Of a stretch of 64,000 nt of DNA, positions 46,810 to 54,973 are shown piece by piece. The first letter of the stretch is position 1, and every line of letters begins with the position of its first letter. The notes below the pieces were generated by a model. The model was given only the letters and a program-made list of their open reading frames with translations, ran no database searches and was not told the origin of the DNA. Source of the stretch: Cellulomonas alba. Lineage in GTDB: Bacteria > Actinomycetota > Actinomycetes > Actinomycetales > Cellulomonadaceae. The translations under genes and the position numbers were made by a program. The stretch is from NCBI RefSeq assembly GCF_030362835.1, contig NZ_JAUCGQ010000001.1, positions 248,001 to 312,000 of the forward strand, read 5' to 3'.

Positions 46810-47539
46810 TCCACAGCACGAGCGCGGTGAGCGGGATGCCCATCGCGAGCTTGGCCGTGCCGAGCCATCCGACCTCGTGGGCGAAGTACAGCGGCACCTG
46901 CACCGCCAGCCGCACGGCGAACATCGCGACCCACGGCCACGTCGCCAGGGCGTAGCGGCGGCGCAGCTCGGGGTCGGAACGCCACGTGAACGCGTCGGCG
47001 AGCGCGTCGCGCACCGAGTCCGGCTCGTCGCCGTCCCCACCGCGGACGCCGCTCATGCGGAACGCGCCGACCACGACACCGACCAGCGGCCAGCCGACGA
47101 GGATGCTGACGAGCGTCGCGACGAGGTACGCGACGTTGGTCCACAGACCCCAGGCGAAGTAGTTGGTCGCGTCGCCCGAGCGCCAGGCCCAGATCACGCC
47201 GATCGCGACACCCAGGACGCCGGAGAACGCCTGCGTGACGGGCTGCCGCTGAGCGAGCCGCGCGACGACAGCGAGCACGGCCGCGGCCGAGGCGGCGATC
47301 AGCGCGGGCTTGAGCTCCTGGCCGGCCAGCAGGTAGACGACGACGAACAGCAGGCCCGGCGCGACGGACTCGACGACACCGCGCACGCCGCCCACGGCCT
47401 CGGACGCGGAGAACGTCTCGCCGCCGAGCGCGCGCAGGCCCCGCAGGCCGCCCTCCTCGGGCTGGACCACGTCGTCGACCGCGTCGATCAGGTGCTCGGC
47501 CTCGTCGGCGAGGTCGCGCGCCTCGTCGGGCTGCGTCAC
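46742..47539 (-). CDS. DUF3159 membrane protein
   Basis: The 265-residue protein has a charged N-terminus of about 55 residues and then five or six membrane helices (for example ESVAPGLLFVVVYLLAGQ, WVAMFAVRLAVQVPLYF, TALVLWISWQLV). The GDATNYFAWGLWTNVAY loop and QVPLYFAHEVGWLGTAKLAMGIPL end are typical of DUF3159, a family encoded next to ceoBC in actinobacteria (Rv2693c). Its function is not known. Its GTG start at 47539 comes 1 nt after the OB-fold gene stop, and its 3' end overlaps ceoC. Confidence 0.85.
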   Translation of the reverse strand: MTQPDEARDLADEAEHLIDAVDDVVQPEEGGLRGLRALGGETFSASEAVGGVRGVVESVAPGLLFVVVYLLAGQELKPALIAASAAAVLAVVARLAQRQPVTQAFSGVLGVAIGVIWAWRSGDATNYFAWGLWTNVAYLVATLVSILVGWPLVGVVVGAFRMSGVRGGDGDEPDSVRDALADAFTWRSDPELRRRYALATWPWVAMFAVRLAVQVPLYFAHEVGWLGTAKLAMGIPLTALVLWISWQLVRGSGEPRARTRPRPVP

Positions 47540-47540
47540 G

Positions 47541-47909
47541 TCACTCGCCCGGGCGCGGGCGCAGCTCGTAGCGCGGGTTGAAGACGGTGCGGCGACCGTC
47601 GACCAGGCAGACCAGGCCGTCGATGCGCAGCCGCCGCCCGGGCGCGATGCCCGAGATCTCCCGGCGGCCGAGCCAGACCAGGTCCAGCGTGCCGGTGCCG
47701 TCGTACAGCTCGGCCTCGAGCGCCGGCACGCCCTCCCGCGGGCGCAGCGTGGTGGACCGGATCACACCCGACACGCTCGCGCGCGAGCGGTTGTCGAGCT
47801 GCGCGACGGGCGTGCAGCCGACCTGGCGCACCGCCTGCTCGCGCTCCTCGTCGGCCTCGAGCTCGTCCTGGGACGCCACGACCTTGTGCAGCCGATCCCG
47901 CAGGCTCAT
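47541..47909 (-). CDS. OB-fold nucleic acid-binding-like protein
   Basis: The 122-residue protein has an N-terminal charged helix (residues 1-30, KVVASQDELEADEEREQAVRQ) and a single OB-fold: SRASVSGVIRSTTLRPREG, ALEAELYDGTGTLDLVWLGRREISGI, and RRLRIDGLVCLVDGRRTVFNP. It is the Rv2694c-type protein that accompanies DUF3159 and DUF3710 genes. The ligand is unproven. It overlaps the DUF3710 gene by 4 nt and abuts the DUF3159 gene, so all three are one operon. Confidence 0.85.
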   Translation of the reverse strand: MSLRDRLHKVVASQDELEADEEREQAVRQVGCTPVAQLDNRSRASVSGVIRSTTLRPREGVPALEAELYDGTGTLDLVWLGRREISGIAPGRRLRIDGLVCLVDGRRTVFNPRYELRPRPGE

Positions 47910-48604
47910 CGGATCTCCGTGATCTCGGGCCCGCGCGTCAGCGGGTCGAAGTCGGGCTGCTCGGGCTCCTGAGTCGGCGTGACCTCGGGCTGGTCGGGCA
48001 GCTGCAGCGCGAGCAGGTCGCGCGGCGGGCGCGCGTCGTTGCCGCGCACGACGACCGTCGCCGCGAACACGCGCTCGAGCACCTGCGCCGCCTCGGGCTC
48101 GACCGCCGCGCGGCCGGTGATGACGCCACGCAGGAACCAACGCGGGCCGTCCGCGCCGACGAAGCGCGCCGGCCGGTGGCTCGTCCGCCCCTCGGGCGAG
48201 CGCGTGGGGAGCCGTGCGAGCAGCTCGCGCCCGAACGGACCGGGGAGGTCGTCGACCGACCCGCCCTGCTGCGCGACCGACTCGGCGATCTCGGCGCGGA
48301 TCTCGTCCCAGATGCCCTCGCTGCGCGGCGCGGCGAACGCCTGCAGCTGCAGCGACGAGCCGTCGAACAGCACGGACGCTGCGGAGATGGTCCCGGTCGT
48401 GTTGTCGACCTCCATGCGCAGCTCCATGCCCTGGACGCCCGGGACGCGCACGGCGCCCAGGTCGACGCGGGGCAGGTCGTCGTCGACGTCCTCGACGTCG
48501 AACGGACCCGTGGTGCGCGGTCGCTCGTCGACCTGCTCGTCCGGCTCGGCCGCCTCGACGAGCTCGTCGTCGGCGTCCTTCCCGCCTCGGCGGAACAGAC
48601 CCAC
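47906..48604 (-). CDS. DUF3710 protein
   Basis: The 232-residue protein starts GLFRRGGKDADDE with a long acidic stretch (residues 9-45) and then a compact domain with GMELRMEVDNTTGTISAASVL, LQLQAFAAPRSEGIWDEIR and RPARFVGADGPRWFLRGVITGRA. This is the DUF3710 pattern (Rv2696c in M. tuberculosis). The role is unknown; conserved position next to dut and ceoBC is a core feature of the phylum. GTG start with AGGAGGAG upstream. It heads the three-gene operon with the OB-fold and DUF3159 genes. Confidence 0.87.
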   Translation of the reverse strand: MGLFRRGGKDADDELVEAAEPDEQVDERPRTTGPFDVEDVDDDLPRVDLGAVRVPGVQGMELRMEVDNTTGTISAASVLFDGSSLQLQAFAAPRSEGIWDEIRAEIAESVAQQGGSVDDLPGPFGRELLARLPTRSPEGRTSHRPARFVGADGPRWFLRGVITGRAAVEPEAAQVLERVFAATVVVRGNDARPPRDLLALQLPDQPEVTPTQEPEQPDFDPLTRGPEITEIR

Positions 48605-48662
48605 AGCTCACTCCTCCTGGCGCACCGCTGGGCGCGCCGACTCATGCTCCACCACGACAGTA

Positions 48663-48676
48663 ACCCCGTCCGGGGT
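48663..48676 (-). terminator. Short hairpin after dut
   Basis: ACCCC-GTCC-GGGGT forms a perfect 5-bp stem with a 4-nt loop, 6 nt after the dut stop. It lies in the 78-nt gap that must also hold the promoter of the DUF3710 operon (TACTGT on the minus strand nearby). Confidence 0.45.
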
Positions 48677-48682
48677 CGCGTC

Positions 48683-49180
48683 CTAGCCGGCGTGCAGCGG
48701 GCTGCCCTCGGCGGTCGGCACGGCTCCGTGCCACCCGCCGCTCGACCCGAACCCGCCCTCGCCGCGGTGCGACCCGGGCAGTCGCTCGACCTCGACGAAC
48801 CGCGCCCGCTCGACCCGCTGGATCACGAGCTGCGCGATGCGGTCCCCGCGGTGCAGCTCGACCGCGTGCTCGACGTCCGTGTTGAGCAGCGTCACCGCGA
48901 TCTCGCCGCGGTAGCCCGCGTCGACGGTCCCCGGGGCGTTGACGATGGTCACCCCGTGCTTGGCCGCCAGCCCCGAGCGCGGGTGCACGAACGCCGCGTA
49001 GCCGTCCGGCAGCGCGATCGCCATGCCGGTCGGCACCGTCACCCGCTGCTGGGGCGCGATCGTCACGTCGATGCGCGCCACCAGGTCGGCGCCTGCGTCG
49101 CCGGGGTGCGCGTACGAGGGTGCGGGCAGCTCGGGGTCGAGCCGCAGCAGCAGCACCTCGGTCGTGGTCTCGGCCGTCAC
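48683..49180 (-). CDS. dut: dUTP diphosphatase
   Basis: The 165-residue protein is a trimeric dUTPase that cleaves dUTP to dUMP and pyrophosphate, preventing uracil incorporation and supplying dTMP synthesis. All five motifs are visible: AHPGDAGADL, HPRSGLAAKHG, GTVDAGYRGEIAV, RIAQLVIQRV, and RGEGGFGSSG near the C-terminus. The start is GTG at 49180 with TAGGGT 8 nt upstream, a leaderless arrangement. It is divergent from the DUF3093 gene, as in mycobacteria. Confidence 0.96.
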   Translation of the reverse strand: MTAETTTEVLLLRLDPELPAPSYAHPGDAGADLVARIDVTIAPQQRVTVPTGMAIALPDGYAAFVHPRSGLAAKHGVTIVNAPGTVDAGYRGEIAVTLLNTDVEHAVELHRGDRIAQLVIQRVERARFVEVERLPGSHRGEGGFGSSGGWHGAVPTAEGSPLHAG

Positions 49181-49188
49181 GGGGCCAG

Positions 49189-49194
49189 ACCCTA
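49189..49194 (-). promoter_or_regulatory. Leaderless promoter of dut
   Basis: TAGGGT on the minus strand fits TANNNT and ends 8 nt before the GTG start; no ribosome binding site is present in this 40-nt divergent gap. Confidence 0.45.
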
Positions 49195-49220
49195 CCGGCC
49201 CGGATGGGATGCTGGGGCCC

Positions 49221-49685
49221 ATGGACGACGCCCGGCTCACGCCGCCCGAACCGCCGCCCGCGTTCCGGGAGGTCCTGTGGCCCGCTCCGCTCGGGTGGGC
49301 GCTCGTGGGGACGGTCGCGCTGATGGCGTGGCTCGCGCTGGCGGTCCTCGACCCGCGGATCGCGATCGGCGGTGCGGTCGCGGTGCTCGTCGTCGGCGTC
49401 GTGCTGCTCGTGCGGACCAGCCCGCGCGTCGAGGTGGCCGGTGGCGAGCTCCGCGCCGGGCAGGCGCACATCCCGGTCCAGCTGCTCGCCCAGCCTCAGG
49501 CGCTCGACGCGCAGCGGACGCGGACGGAGCTGGGCCCGCGCCTCGACGCCCGGGCGCACGTGTGCCTGCGCGGGTGGATCCCGACGGCGGTGCGCGTCGA
49601 GGTCGTCGACCCGGAGGACCCGACGCCGTACTGGCTGGTCTCGACGCGCCGTCCCGACGACCTCGTGCGGGCGCTCGCCTCCTGA
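49221..49685 (+). CDS. DUF3093 membrane protein
   Basis: The 154-residue protein has two adjacent membrane helices (about residues 24-45 and 48-65, ALVGTVALMAWLALAVL and GGAVAVLVVGVVLLV) and a soluble C-terminal domain beginning SPRVEVAGGELRAGQAHIPV with DPTPYWLVSTRRPDDLVRAL at the end. This is DUF3093 (Rv2698), of unknown function. I chose ATG at 49221 (MDDARLTPPEPPPAFREVLWP); an in-frame ATG at 49209 is possible. It is divergent from dut. Confidence 0.87.
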   Translation: MDDARLTPPEPPPAFREVLWPAPLGWALVGTVALMAWLALAVLDPRIAIGGAVAVLVVGVVLLVRTSPRVEVAGGELRAGQAHIPVQLLAQPQALDAQRTRTELGPRLDARAHVCLRGWIPTAVRVEVVDPEDPTPYWLVSTRRPDDLVRALAS

Positions 49686-49713
49686 GGCGTCGCCCCCTGG
49701 CCGGGGGACGCGA

Positions 49714-49746
49714 ACGGCCGGCCACCCCAGGGGTAGCCGGCCGTTG
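49714..49746. terminator. Bidirectional terminator between DUF3093 and DUF4193 genes
   Basis: AACGGCCGGC (49714-49723) pairs perfectly with GCCGGCCGTT (49737-49746), with an inner CCCC/GGGG pairing. It lies between convergent stop codons and has A/T ends suited to both directions. Confidence 0.8.
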
Positions 49747-49774
49747 GTCGGGCGTCAGGGCGCCGGGATCGGGA

Positions 49775-50074
49775 TCAGGCAGCGCACTCCGAGCACACGG
49801 GCATGCCGTTGCGCTCGTACGCGAGCTGGCTGCGGTGATGCACCAGGAAGCAGCTCGAGCACGTGAACTCGTCGGCCTGCCGCGGCAGCACCCGGACGGA
49901 GAGCTCTTCTCCGGACAGGTCCGCACCCGGCAGCTCGAACCCTTCGGCCGCCTCGGTCTCGTCCTCGTCCACCACGCCCGAGTTCTTGTCGGAGCGCCGA
50001 GCCTGGAGCTCCTGGAGCGAGTCCTCGCTCAGGTCCTCCTCGGTCTTGCGCGGGGCGTCGTAGTCGGTAGCCAT
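49775..50074 (-). CDS. DUF4193 zinc-ribbon protein
   Basis: The 99-residue protein begins MATDYDAPRKTEEDLSEDSL, is acidic in the first 60 residues and ends with two Cys pairs: FTCSSCFLVHHRSQLA and MPVCSECAA. This is the DUF4193 pattern (Rv2699c), with a likely zinc site. It is a conserved actinobacterial protein of unknown role, perhaps linked to transcription. Upstream (50075-50258) the 184-nt gap to the inositol monophosphatase gene is less GC-rich than average; I see no certain -10/-35 pair there, though CACAAT on the minus strand near 50165-50170 is a candidate. Confidence 0.9.
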   Translation of the reverse strand: MATDYDAPRKTEEDLSEDSLQELQARRSDKNSGVVDEDETEAAEGFELPGADLSGEELSVRVLPRQADEFTCSSCFLVHHRSQLAYERNGMPVCSECAA

Positions 50075-50258
50075 GTGTGGCGTCACACTCCGAGTCTTGG
50101 ATCGATTCTCGTACGGGGGATCAATGCACCGCCGGAGCGTTTTGTTCCCGTGCGCGCGAGGATTGTGCACCACTTCTCTCCCCGGCGCGAACGCGCCCCG
50201 CCAGAAAGCCTGCGCGGGTCGCCACACAGCGGTTGTGCGTCGCGTTCCGGGCGCGTTC

Positions 50259-51170
50259 TCAGTCGTCGGCGTCGGCCCCTGCGGCCTCGAGCAGCCCGCG
50301 CAGCGCCGCGACCGTCGCGGCCGGGCCGGCGACCGTCATGTCCTCGCCCGCCGGCTGGCCACGCAGACCGGTGACCTGCGCACCTGCCTCGCGGGCGACC
50401 AGCGCGCCGGCCGCGAGGTCCCACGGCTTGAGCCCGCGCTCGAAGTACGCGTCGAGCGTGCCGCACGCGACGGCGCACAGGTCGAGCGCCGCGGATCCCA
50501 GCCGCCGAATATCACGCACCTCGGGCAACAGACCCGCAACGACGCGCGCCTGTGACACGCGTCTCGCGCGGCGGTATCCGAACCCGGTGCCCACGAGTGA
50601 TTCCGACAACGTTTTCGACGCGTTCACGCGAATCGGACGGCCGTCCAGCACCGCTCCGCGGCCGAGCGCCGCTTGGAACGTGCGCCCGTCGACCGGCGCG
50701 TGCACGCAGCCGACCAGCGCGGTCCACGTCGCCGGGTCGGGCGCGGCGCCGGAGTCGGGGTCGACGACCGCCGCCACCGACACCGACCAGCTCGCGAGCC
50801 CGTACAGGTAGTTGACCGTGCCGTCGATCGGGTCGACGACCCACGTGATGCCCGTCGACCCGCGCGTCCAGCCCTGCTCCTCCCCCAGGATGCCGTCGGC
50901 GGGACGCAGCTCGGCGAGCCGGCGGCGCAGCAGGTCCTCCGACGCGAGGTCCATCGCGGTGACGACGTCGACCGGGCTGCTCTTCGTCGCCGCCACGTCG
51001 ACCCGCTCGGGTCGGCCGTCGTGGACGAGCGCGCCTGCCTCGCGCGCCAGCGCCGTCGCCACGTCGAGCAGCTCTGGGAGCAACGCGGCGAGGTCGGCCG
51101 GCAGCGGGGGCGCTGCGGCGGGGTCGGAGTCGGGGGTCGGGCCGGGGGTGGTGTCGGGCACGACGACCAT
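50259..51170 (-). CDS. suhB: Inositol monophosphatase family protein
   Basis: The 303-residue protein has the metal-binding motifs of inositol monophosphatases: GILGEEQGW, TWVVDPIDGTVNYLYGL and KPWDLAAGALVAREAG. Actinobacterial members make myo-inositol from its phosphate for mycothiol and phosphatidylinositol synthesis. The first 20 residues are a Pro/Asp-rich extension. I took ATG at 51170; the GTG three codons later is equally likely. A stretch around 50500-50620 has lower GC and rarer codons (for example AAA, TTG, TCA) than the rest of the gene. The position corresponds to Rv2701c. Confidence 0.92.
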   Translation of the reverse strand: MVVVPDTTPGPTPDSDPAAAPPLPADLAALLPELLDVATALAREAGALVHDGRPERVDVAATKSSPVDVVTAMDLASEDLLRRRLAELRPADGILGEEQGWTRGSTGITWVVDPIDGTVNYLYGLASWSVSVAAVVDPDSGAAPDPATWTALVGCVHAPVDGRTFQAALGRGAVLDGRPIRVNASKTLSESLVGTGFGYRRARRVSQARVVAGLLPEVRDIRRLGSAALDLCAVACGTLDAYFERGLKPWDLAAGALVAREAGAQVTGLRGQPAGEDMTVAGPAATVAALRGLLEAAGADADD

Positions 51171-51308
51171 CCTGCCGCCTCGGGGCGCGGACGATGCCGG
51201 CGCGTCGCTGGGCGGAGCGATCCCGCCGGGTCGCGGCGCACCGGCCGCGCGTCCGCGGGCACGGGGCAGATCGGTGGCACCCTCTAGGGCGAGGTACCGG
51301 GAGGTCGT

Positions 51309-52382
51309 ATGGGTGAGCTCGAGCTGGTGGGTCTGCACGAGGACGGTGAGCACCTCGTCCTGGCGGCCCCCGACGGACAGCGGTTCCGACTGCGCATCGA
51401 CGAGCCGTTGCGCGCCGCGGTGCGCCGCGACCGGCCGCAGCTCGAGCAGCTGCGCGCCGAGGGCGCCGGCACGCTGAGCCCGCGTGAGATCCAGGCGCGC
51501 ATCCGCGCCGGAGCGACGACCCAGGAGGTCGCCGACGCGTCCGGCCTGCCGGTCGAGCACGTCCGGCGCTACGAGGGTCCGGTGCTCGCCGAGCGCGAGT
51601 ACGTCGCCGAGCAGGCCCGCGCGACACGCGTCGGTCGCGACTCGGGCGCCCCGGCGCTCGGCGACCTCGTCACCGACCGCCTCGCGGCACGCGGGGTGGA
51701 CCTGGGCTCCCTCTCGTGGGACGCGGCACGCGAGCCGTCGGGCCCGTGGCTCGTGCTCGCCCGGTTCGCCGTCGGCGACGTCGAGCACGAGGCGCGCTGG
51801 ACGTTCGACGTCGCGAGCCGCGCGCTCGTGGCCGACGAGGACGAGGCGCGCTGGCTGTCGGAGACGGAGCTCCCCGACGAGCCGGTGGCGCGGCGTCACC
51901 TCGCGGCCGTTCGCGACGTGGTGTTCGACTTCACGAACGACGTCCCGACGCTGCGCGAGCCCGTGGTCGCCGCCGCGGAGCCGCAGGTCGCGGACCCCGA
52001 GGAGACGACGCACTCGCTGCTGGACGACCTGCGCAGCCGCCGTGGCGTGCGCCAGCCCGTCGAGCTCGACGAGGACGCCGAGGAGTTCGAGGGCTTCGGG
52101 CCGCAGCGCGCGTTCGACTTCGGCCGGCTCGACGCGGCCGGCGACCCGCCGGGCGCGCACCCCGGGGACGCGGACGAACGGGCAGAGGCCGTGGTGCTGC
52201 GGCCCGCCGCCGTCACCGCGCCGGTCGCGCCCCCCGGGTCCGAGGCGCCTGCGGCCGCGGTCGACCCGGTCGAGCACCACGGCCACGCGGCGGACGACGA
52301 GCCGCGCAAGCCGCGGTCGCGGCGCGAGCGCGCGAAGGTGCCGAGCTGGGACGAGATCGTCTTCGGCGCGAAGCCCGAGTAG
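51309..52382 (+). CDS. sepH: Septation protein SepH
   Basis: The 357-residue protein matches SepH (DUF3071). The N-terminal domain, GELELVGLHEDGEHLVLAAP, includes a helix-turn-helix (LSPREIQARIRAGATTQEVADASGLPVEHV), the conserved part that interacts with FtsZ in Streptomyces. A long variable acidic and proline-rich linker follows, and the C-terminus has the conserved RRERAKVPSWDEIVFGAK. It stimulates FtsZ filament assembly at division. GGAGG lies 6 nt before the ATG. It is divergent from suhB with a 138-nt gap. Confidence 0.93.
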   Translation: MGELELVGLHEDGEHLVLAAPDGQRFRLRIDEPLRAAVRRDRPQLEQLRAEGAGTLSPREIQARIRAGATTQEVADASGLPVEHVRRYEGPVLAEREYVAEQARATRVGRDSGAPALGDLVTDRLAARGVDLGSLSWDAAREPSGPWLVLARFAVGDVEHEARWTFDVASRALVADEDEARWLSETELPDEPVARRHLAAVRDVVFDFTNDVPTLREPVVAAAEPQVADPEETTHSLLDDLRSRRGVRQPVELDEDAEEFEGFGPQRAFDFGRLDAAGDPPGAHPGDADERAEAVVLRPAAVTAPVAPPGSEAPAAAVDPVEHHGHAADDEPRKPRSRRERAKVPSWDEIVFGAKPE

Positions 52383-52392
52383 CGCCGGGGGC

Positions 52393-52420
52393 GCCCGCCG
52401 TTCCGGTTGCCCCGGCGGGC
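52393..52420. terminator. Hairpin between convergent sepH and tdk
   Basis: GCCCGCCG (52393-52400) pairs perfectly with CGGCGGGC (52413-52420) around a 12-nt loop, within the 43-nt gap between the two stop codons. Confidence 0.65.
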
Positions 52421-52425
52421 CGCGC

Positions 52426-53082
52426 TCAGTCGAGCGGGAGCGTCGACGCGAGCGTCTGCGGACTCGGTGCCGCGGCGCGCGCGGTCGCTGCCGTCATGCG
52501 CCGCATGTGGTGGCGGCGGCACAGCACCTCGTACGCGACCTCGTCCTGCGCGCCGGTCACGTCGCCCACCACGACCTGCTCGCCCTCGACGACCATGACG
52601 CCGCCGACGGTGCGTGCGTTGTGCGTCGCGCGGGCCCCGCACCAGCACAGCGCCTTGACCTGAAGCACTTCGACCCGGTCCGCCAGCTCCACGAGGCGCG
52701 CCGCGCCGGGGAAGAGACGCGCCCGGAAGTCGGTCGAGATGCCGAACGCGAAGACGTCGACCGCGAGCTCGTCGCACACTCGCGCGAGCTGCTCGACCTG
52801 CTGCGGCGTGTAGAACTGGGCCTCGTCCGCGATCACGTAGTCGACCGGTCGACCCTGCGTGCGGCGGCGGACGACCTCGTCCCAGAAGTCGGTGGCGTCG
52901 CCGACCTCCGCCGCCCCGTGCACCAGACCGAGCCGCGAGGAGATCGTCGCCGTCCCCGCGCGGTCGTTCCGCGTGAACAGGACGCCGTCACGACCGCGCG
53001 CGGCGTGGTTGTGGTGCGTCTGGAGCGCGAGCGTCGACTTGCCGCAGTCCATCGTGCCGGAGAAGAACACGAGCTCGGCCAC
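52426..53082 (-). CDS. tdk: Thymidine kinase (type II)
   Basis: The 218-residue enzyme phosphorylates thymidine for salvage. The P-loop is SGTMDCGKST, the catalytic/Walker B-like segment is VIADEAQFYTPQQVEQL, and the zinc site is formed by ALCWCGARATHNAR together with EVLCRRHHMRR. The lasso loop and GQVVVGDVTGAQDEVAYEVLC-like segment are typical. The start is GTG at 53082 with AAAGG upstream. With dut nearby, two dTTP-supply enzymes lie in this stretch, although not in one operon. Confidence 0.95.
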   Translation of the reverse strand: MAELVFFSGTMDCGKSTLALQTHHNHAARGRDGVLFTRNDRAGTATISSRLGLVHGAAEVGDATDFWDEVVRRRTQGRPVDYVIADEAQFYTPQQVEQLARVCDELAVDVFAFGISTDFRARLFPGAARLVELADRVEVLQVKALCWCGARATHNARTVGGVMVVEGEQVVVGDVTGAQDEVAYEVLCRRHHMRRMTAATARAAAPSPQTLASTLPLD

Positions 53083-53135
53083 GCGTCACCGACCTTTCCG
53101 GCTGCCCGTGCGCAGCCTCGGGTGCCGCGCCGGCG

Positions 53136-54323
53136 TCACGCGACGACGAGGCACGGGACGAGCATCTCCGACCGCGTGAGCGAGCCGTGCACGCCGACGA
53201 GGTCGAGCGAGGCCGGCGTCTGCGTGCGCGAGTCCACGACCGTCGCGCGGCCGGCCATCGCCACGACCACGTCGCCCACGACGGGCCGCACCCGGTCGTC
53301 GACCGGCCCGAACCAGCCCTCCGCGACCGCCCGGTCGCGGGTCACGACGAGCGCGTGCTCGCCGAGGTGCGCGCTCCACCGCGCGGCGACGTCGGCCGGG
53401 TCGGCGCCCGGCTCGAGGTGCAGGTGCAGCGCCCGCGGCTCCCCCGCGACGAGCGCGACGTCGCGGCCCAGCACCGCGTCGTGCGCCACGTCCCAGCGCT
53501 GCGCGAGGTCGACGTCGACCATGCCGTGGTCGGCCGTCACCAGCATCAGCGTGTTCGCGGGCATCCGGCGGGCGAGCGCGGACAGCCCCGCGTCGAGCTC
53601 CCCCAGCGCGTCCCCCCACACCGACGAGCCCCAGCCGTGGTGGTGGCCCGCCTTGTCGACGTCGCCCCAGTACAGGTAGACGAGGCCCGGGCTACGCAGC
53701 GCGTCGGCGGCCGCGTCGACGCGCGCGTCGAGCGACTCCGCGGCGCGGTAGCCCGCGCCCCGCAGCGCGGCCTCCGTGAGGCCCGAGCCGGCGAACCGCG
53801 CGGGCCCGACGCTCGTGACGCGCGTGCCGGCCGCGACGAGCTGTTCGAGCACGCTCGGCGCTGGCTGCCACTCGCGCGCCGGCGGCAGGTCCGTCCATGA
53901 GACGAGGTTGCCGAGCCGACCCGTGCGCGGGTCGCGCACGGTGTAGCCGAGCATGCCGGTCGCGCCCGGTGGCCGCCCTGTGCCGAACGTGCCCATCGCG
54001 GTGGCGGTCGTCGAGGGGAACGTGCTGGCCAGCGGCGTCGACCCCGCGAGCAGCCGGCGCAGGAACGGGGCGTGGCCCGCGCGCTCGGCGAGGTTGACGA
54101 ACCCGAGGCCGTCCACGAGCACGACGCACGCGCGCGCGACCGTCGGCAGGCCGAGCAGTGCGCGGGACTCGGCCGCCGAGGGGACGTCGAGGCCGCCGAG
54201 CGCGTGCGCGACACCGGGGAGCACGTGGCCGATGTCCGGCGTCCGCGTGCACGGCAGGAGCAGGTCGAGGGGCGCCGGCTCGGCGGTGGCCGGCGCGAGC
54301 ACGGGAGCGGTGCGCTCGGTCAT
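53136..54323 (-). CDS. Alkaline phosphatase-superfamily phosphodiesterase/nucleotide pyrophosphatase
   Basis: The 395-residue protein has the alkaline phosphatase-superfamily core: metal ligand Asp in CVVLVDGLGFVNL, nucleophile Thr in TFPSTTATAMGTFGTG, then YWGDVDKAGHHHG, TADHGMVDVD and VGVHGSLTRSEM, giving the Asp/His set for two zinc ions. No signal peptide is seen, so it should act in the cytoplasm. The substrate is unknown; nucleotide or phosphodiester cleavage is expected. The ATG overlaps the stop of the DUF5998 gene by 4 nt; the two genes form a conserved actinobacterial pair. Confidence 0.85.
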   Translation of the reverse strand: MTERTAPVLAPATAEPAPLDLLLPCTRTPDIGHVLPGVAHALGGLDVPSAAESRALLGLPTVARACVVLVDGLGFVNLAERAGHAPFLRRLLAGSTPLASTFPSTTATAMGTFGTGRPPGATGMLGYTVRDPRTGRLGNLVSWTDLPPAREWQPAPSVLEQLVAAGTRVTSVGPARFAGSGLTEAALRGAGYRAAESLDARVDAAADALRSPGLVYLYWGDVDKAGHHHGWGSSVWGDALGELDAGLSALARRMPANTLMLVTADHGMVDVDLAQRWDVAHDAVLGRDVALVAGEPRALHLHLEPGADPADVAARWSAHLGEHALVVTRDRAVAEGWFGPVDDRVRPVVGDVVVAMAGRATVVDSRTQTPASLDLVGVHGSLTRSEMLVPCLVVA

Positions 54324-54913
54324 CGGTTGCGGGCGCTCGCCGCGGAGAGGGTGCGGGCGAACCGCGTCGCCGCGTCGACCGCGCCGGCGCCCTCGGCGGC
54401 CGAGCTGACGCGCACCACGACGTCGTCCGCCGCGAGCGTGCCCGTCATGCCGTGGTCCGCCTCGCACGCGGGGTCGCCGCACGTCGCGGGCTCGAGGTCG
54501 ATGCGCTGCAGCGCGCCCCACCCGACGACGAGCGTCAGCTCGGAAGCGCCACCGCCGGACTGGTGCGACTCCGGGTTCTGCACCACGTGCGTCAGCGCGA
54601 CGGAGCGCAGCTCCGCGAGCGGCACGGCCTCGGTCGTCGCGGACGCGCTCGCCGACGGGTTCTCGGAGTCGGCCGGATGGTCGTCGACGTGCGTCACGAC
54701 GAACCGCGTCGGCGTCAGCACGAGCACCGTCATGTGGCGCCGGACCTCGGTCGAGTCGAACGTCGTCTCCGGCTGCACCAGGTGCGCGATCACCGCCTCG
54801 TCCGCGAGCGCGACGTCGAGCACGTCGGCGACGAGCTGCGGGTAGTACCCCGCGCGGCGGAGCTCGTCGTGGAGCTCGGCGCGCAGGTCGGTCAGGTCGG
54901 AGGCGGCGGGCAC
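54320..54913 (-). CDS. DUF5998 protein
   Basis: The 197-residue protein has an N-terminal helix (LTDLRAELHDELRRAGYYPQLVADVL) and a beta-rich body with RRHMTVLVLTPTRFVVTHVDDHP, LRSVALTHVVQNPE and LTLVVGWGALQRIDLEPATCGDPACEADHG. The CGDPACEADHG segment with two Cys and a His could hold a metal. It corresponds to DUF5998, found beside the phosphodiesterase gene in actinobacteria. Function unknown. Its GTG start at 54913 has GAGGAT 6 nt upstream, possibly a leaderless -10. Confidence 0.8.
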   Translation of the reverse strand: MPAASDLTDLRAELHDELRRAGYYPQLVADVLDVALADEAVIAHLVQPETTFDSTEVRRHMTVLVLTPTRFVVTHVDDHPADSENPSASASATTEAVPLAELRSVALTHVVQNPESHQSGGGASELTLVVGWGALQRIDLEPATCGDPACEADHGMTGTLAADDVVVRVSSAAEGAGAVDAATRFARTLSAASARNR

Positions 54914-54973
54914 CGGTCCATCCTCGCACCTCGGGGTCCTCGCGGGGCGCGCCCGTCCCCCGGTCGGTGGACC

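Noticed and set aside
50605-50616. GACAACGTTTTC in suhB as a second LacI-type operator
   Set aside because: It lies deep inside coding sequence, codes in frame for conserved-looking residues and has no promoter nearby.
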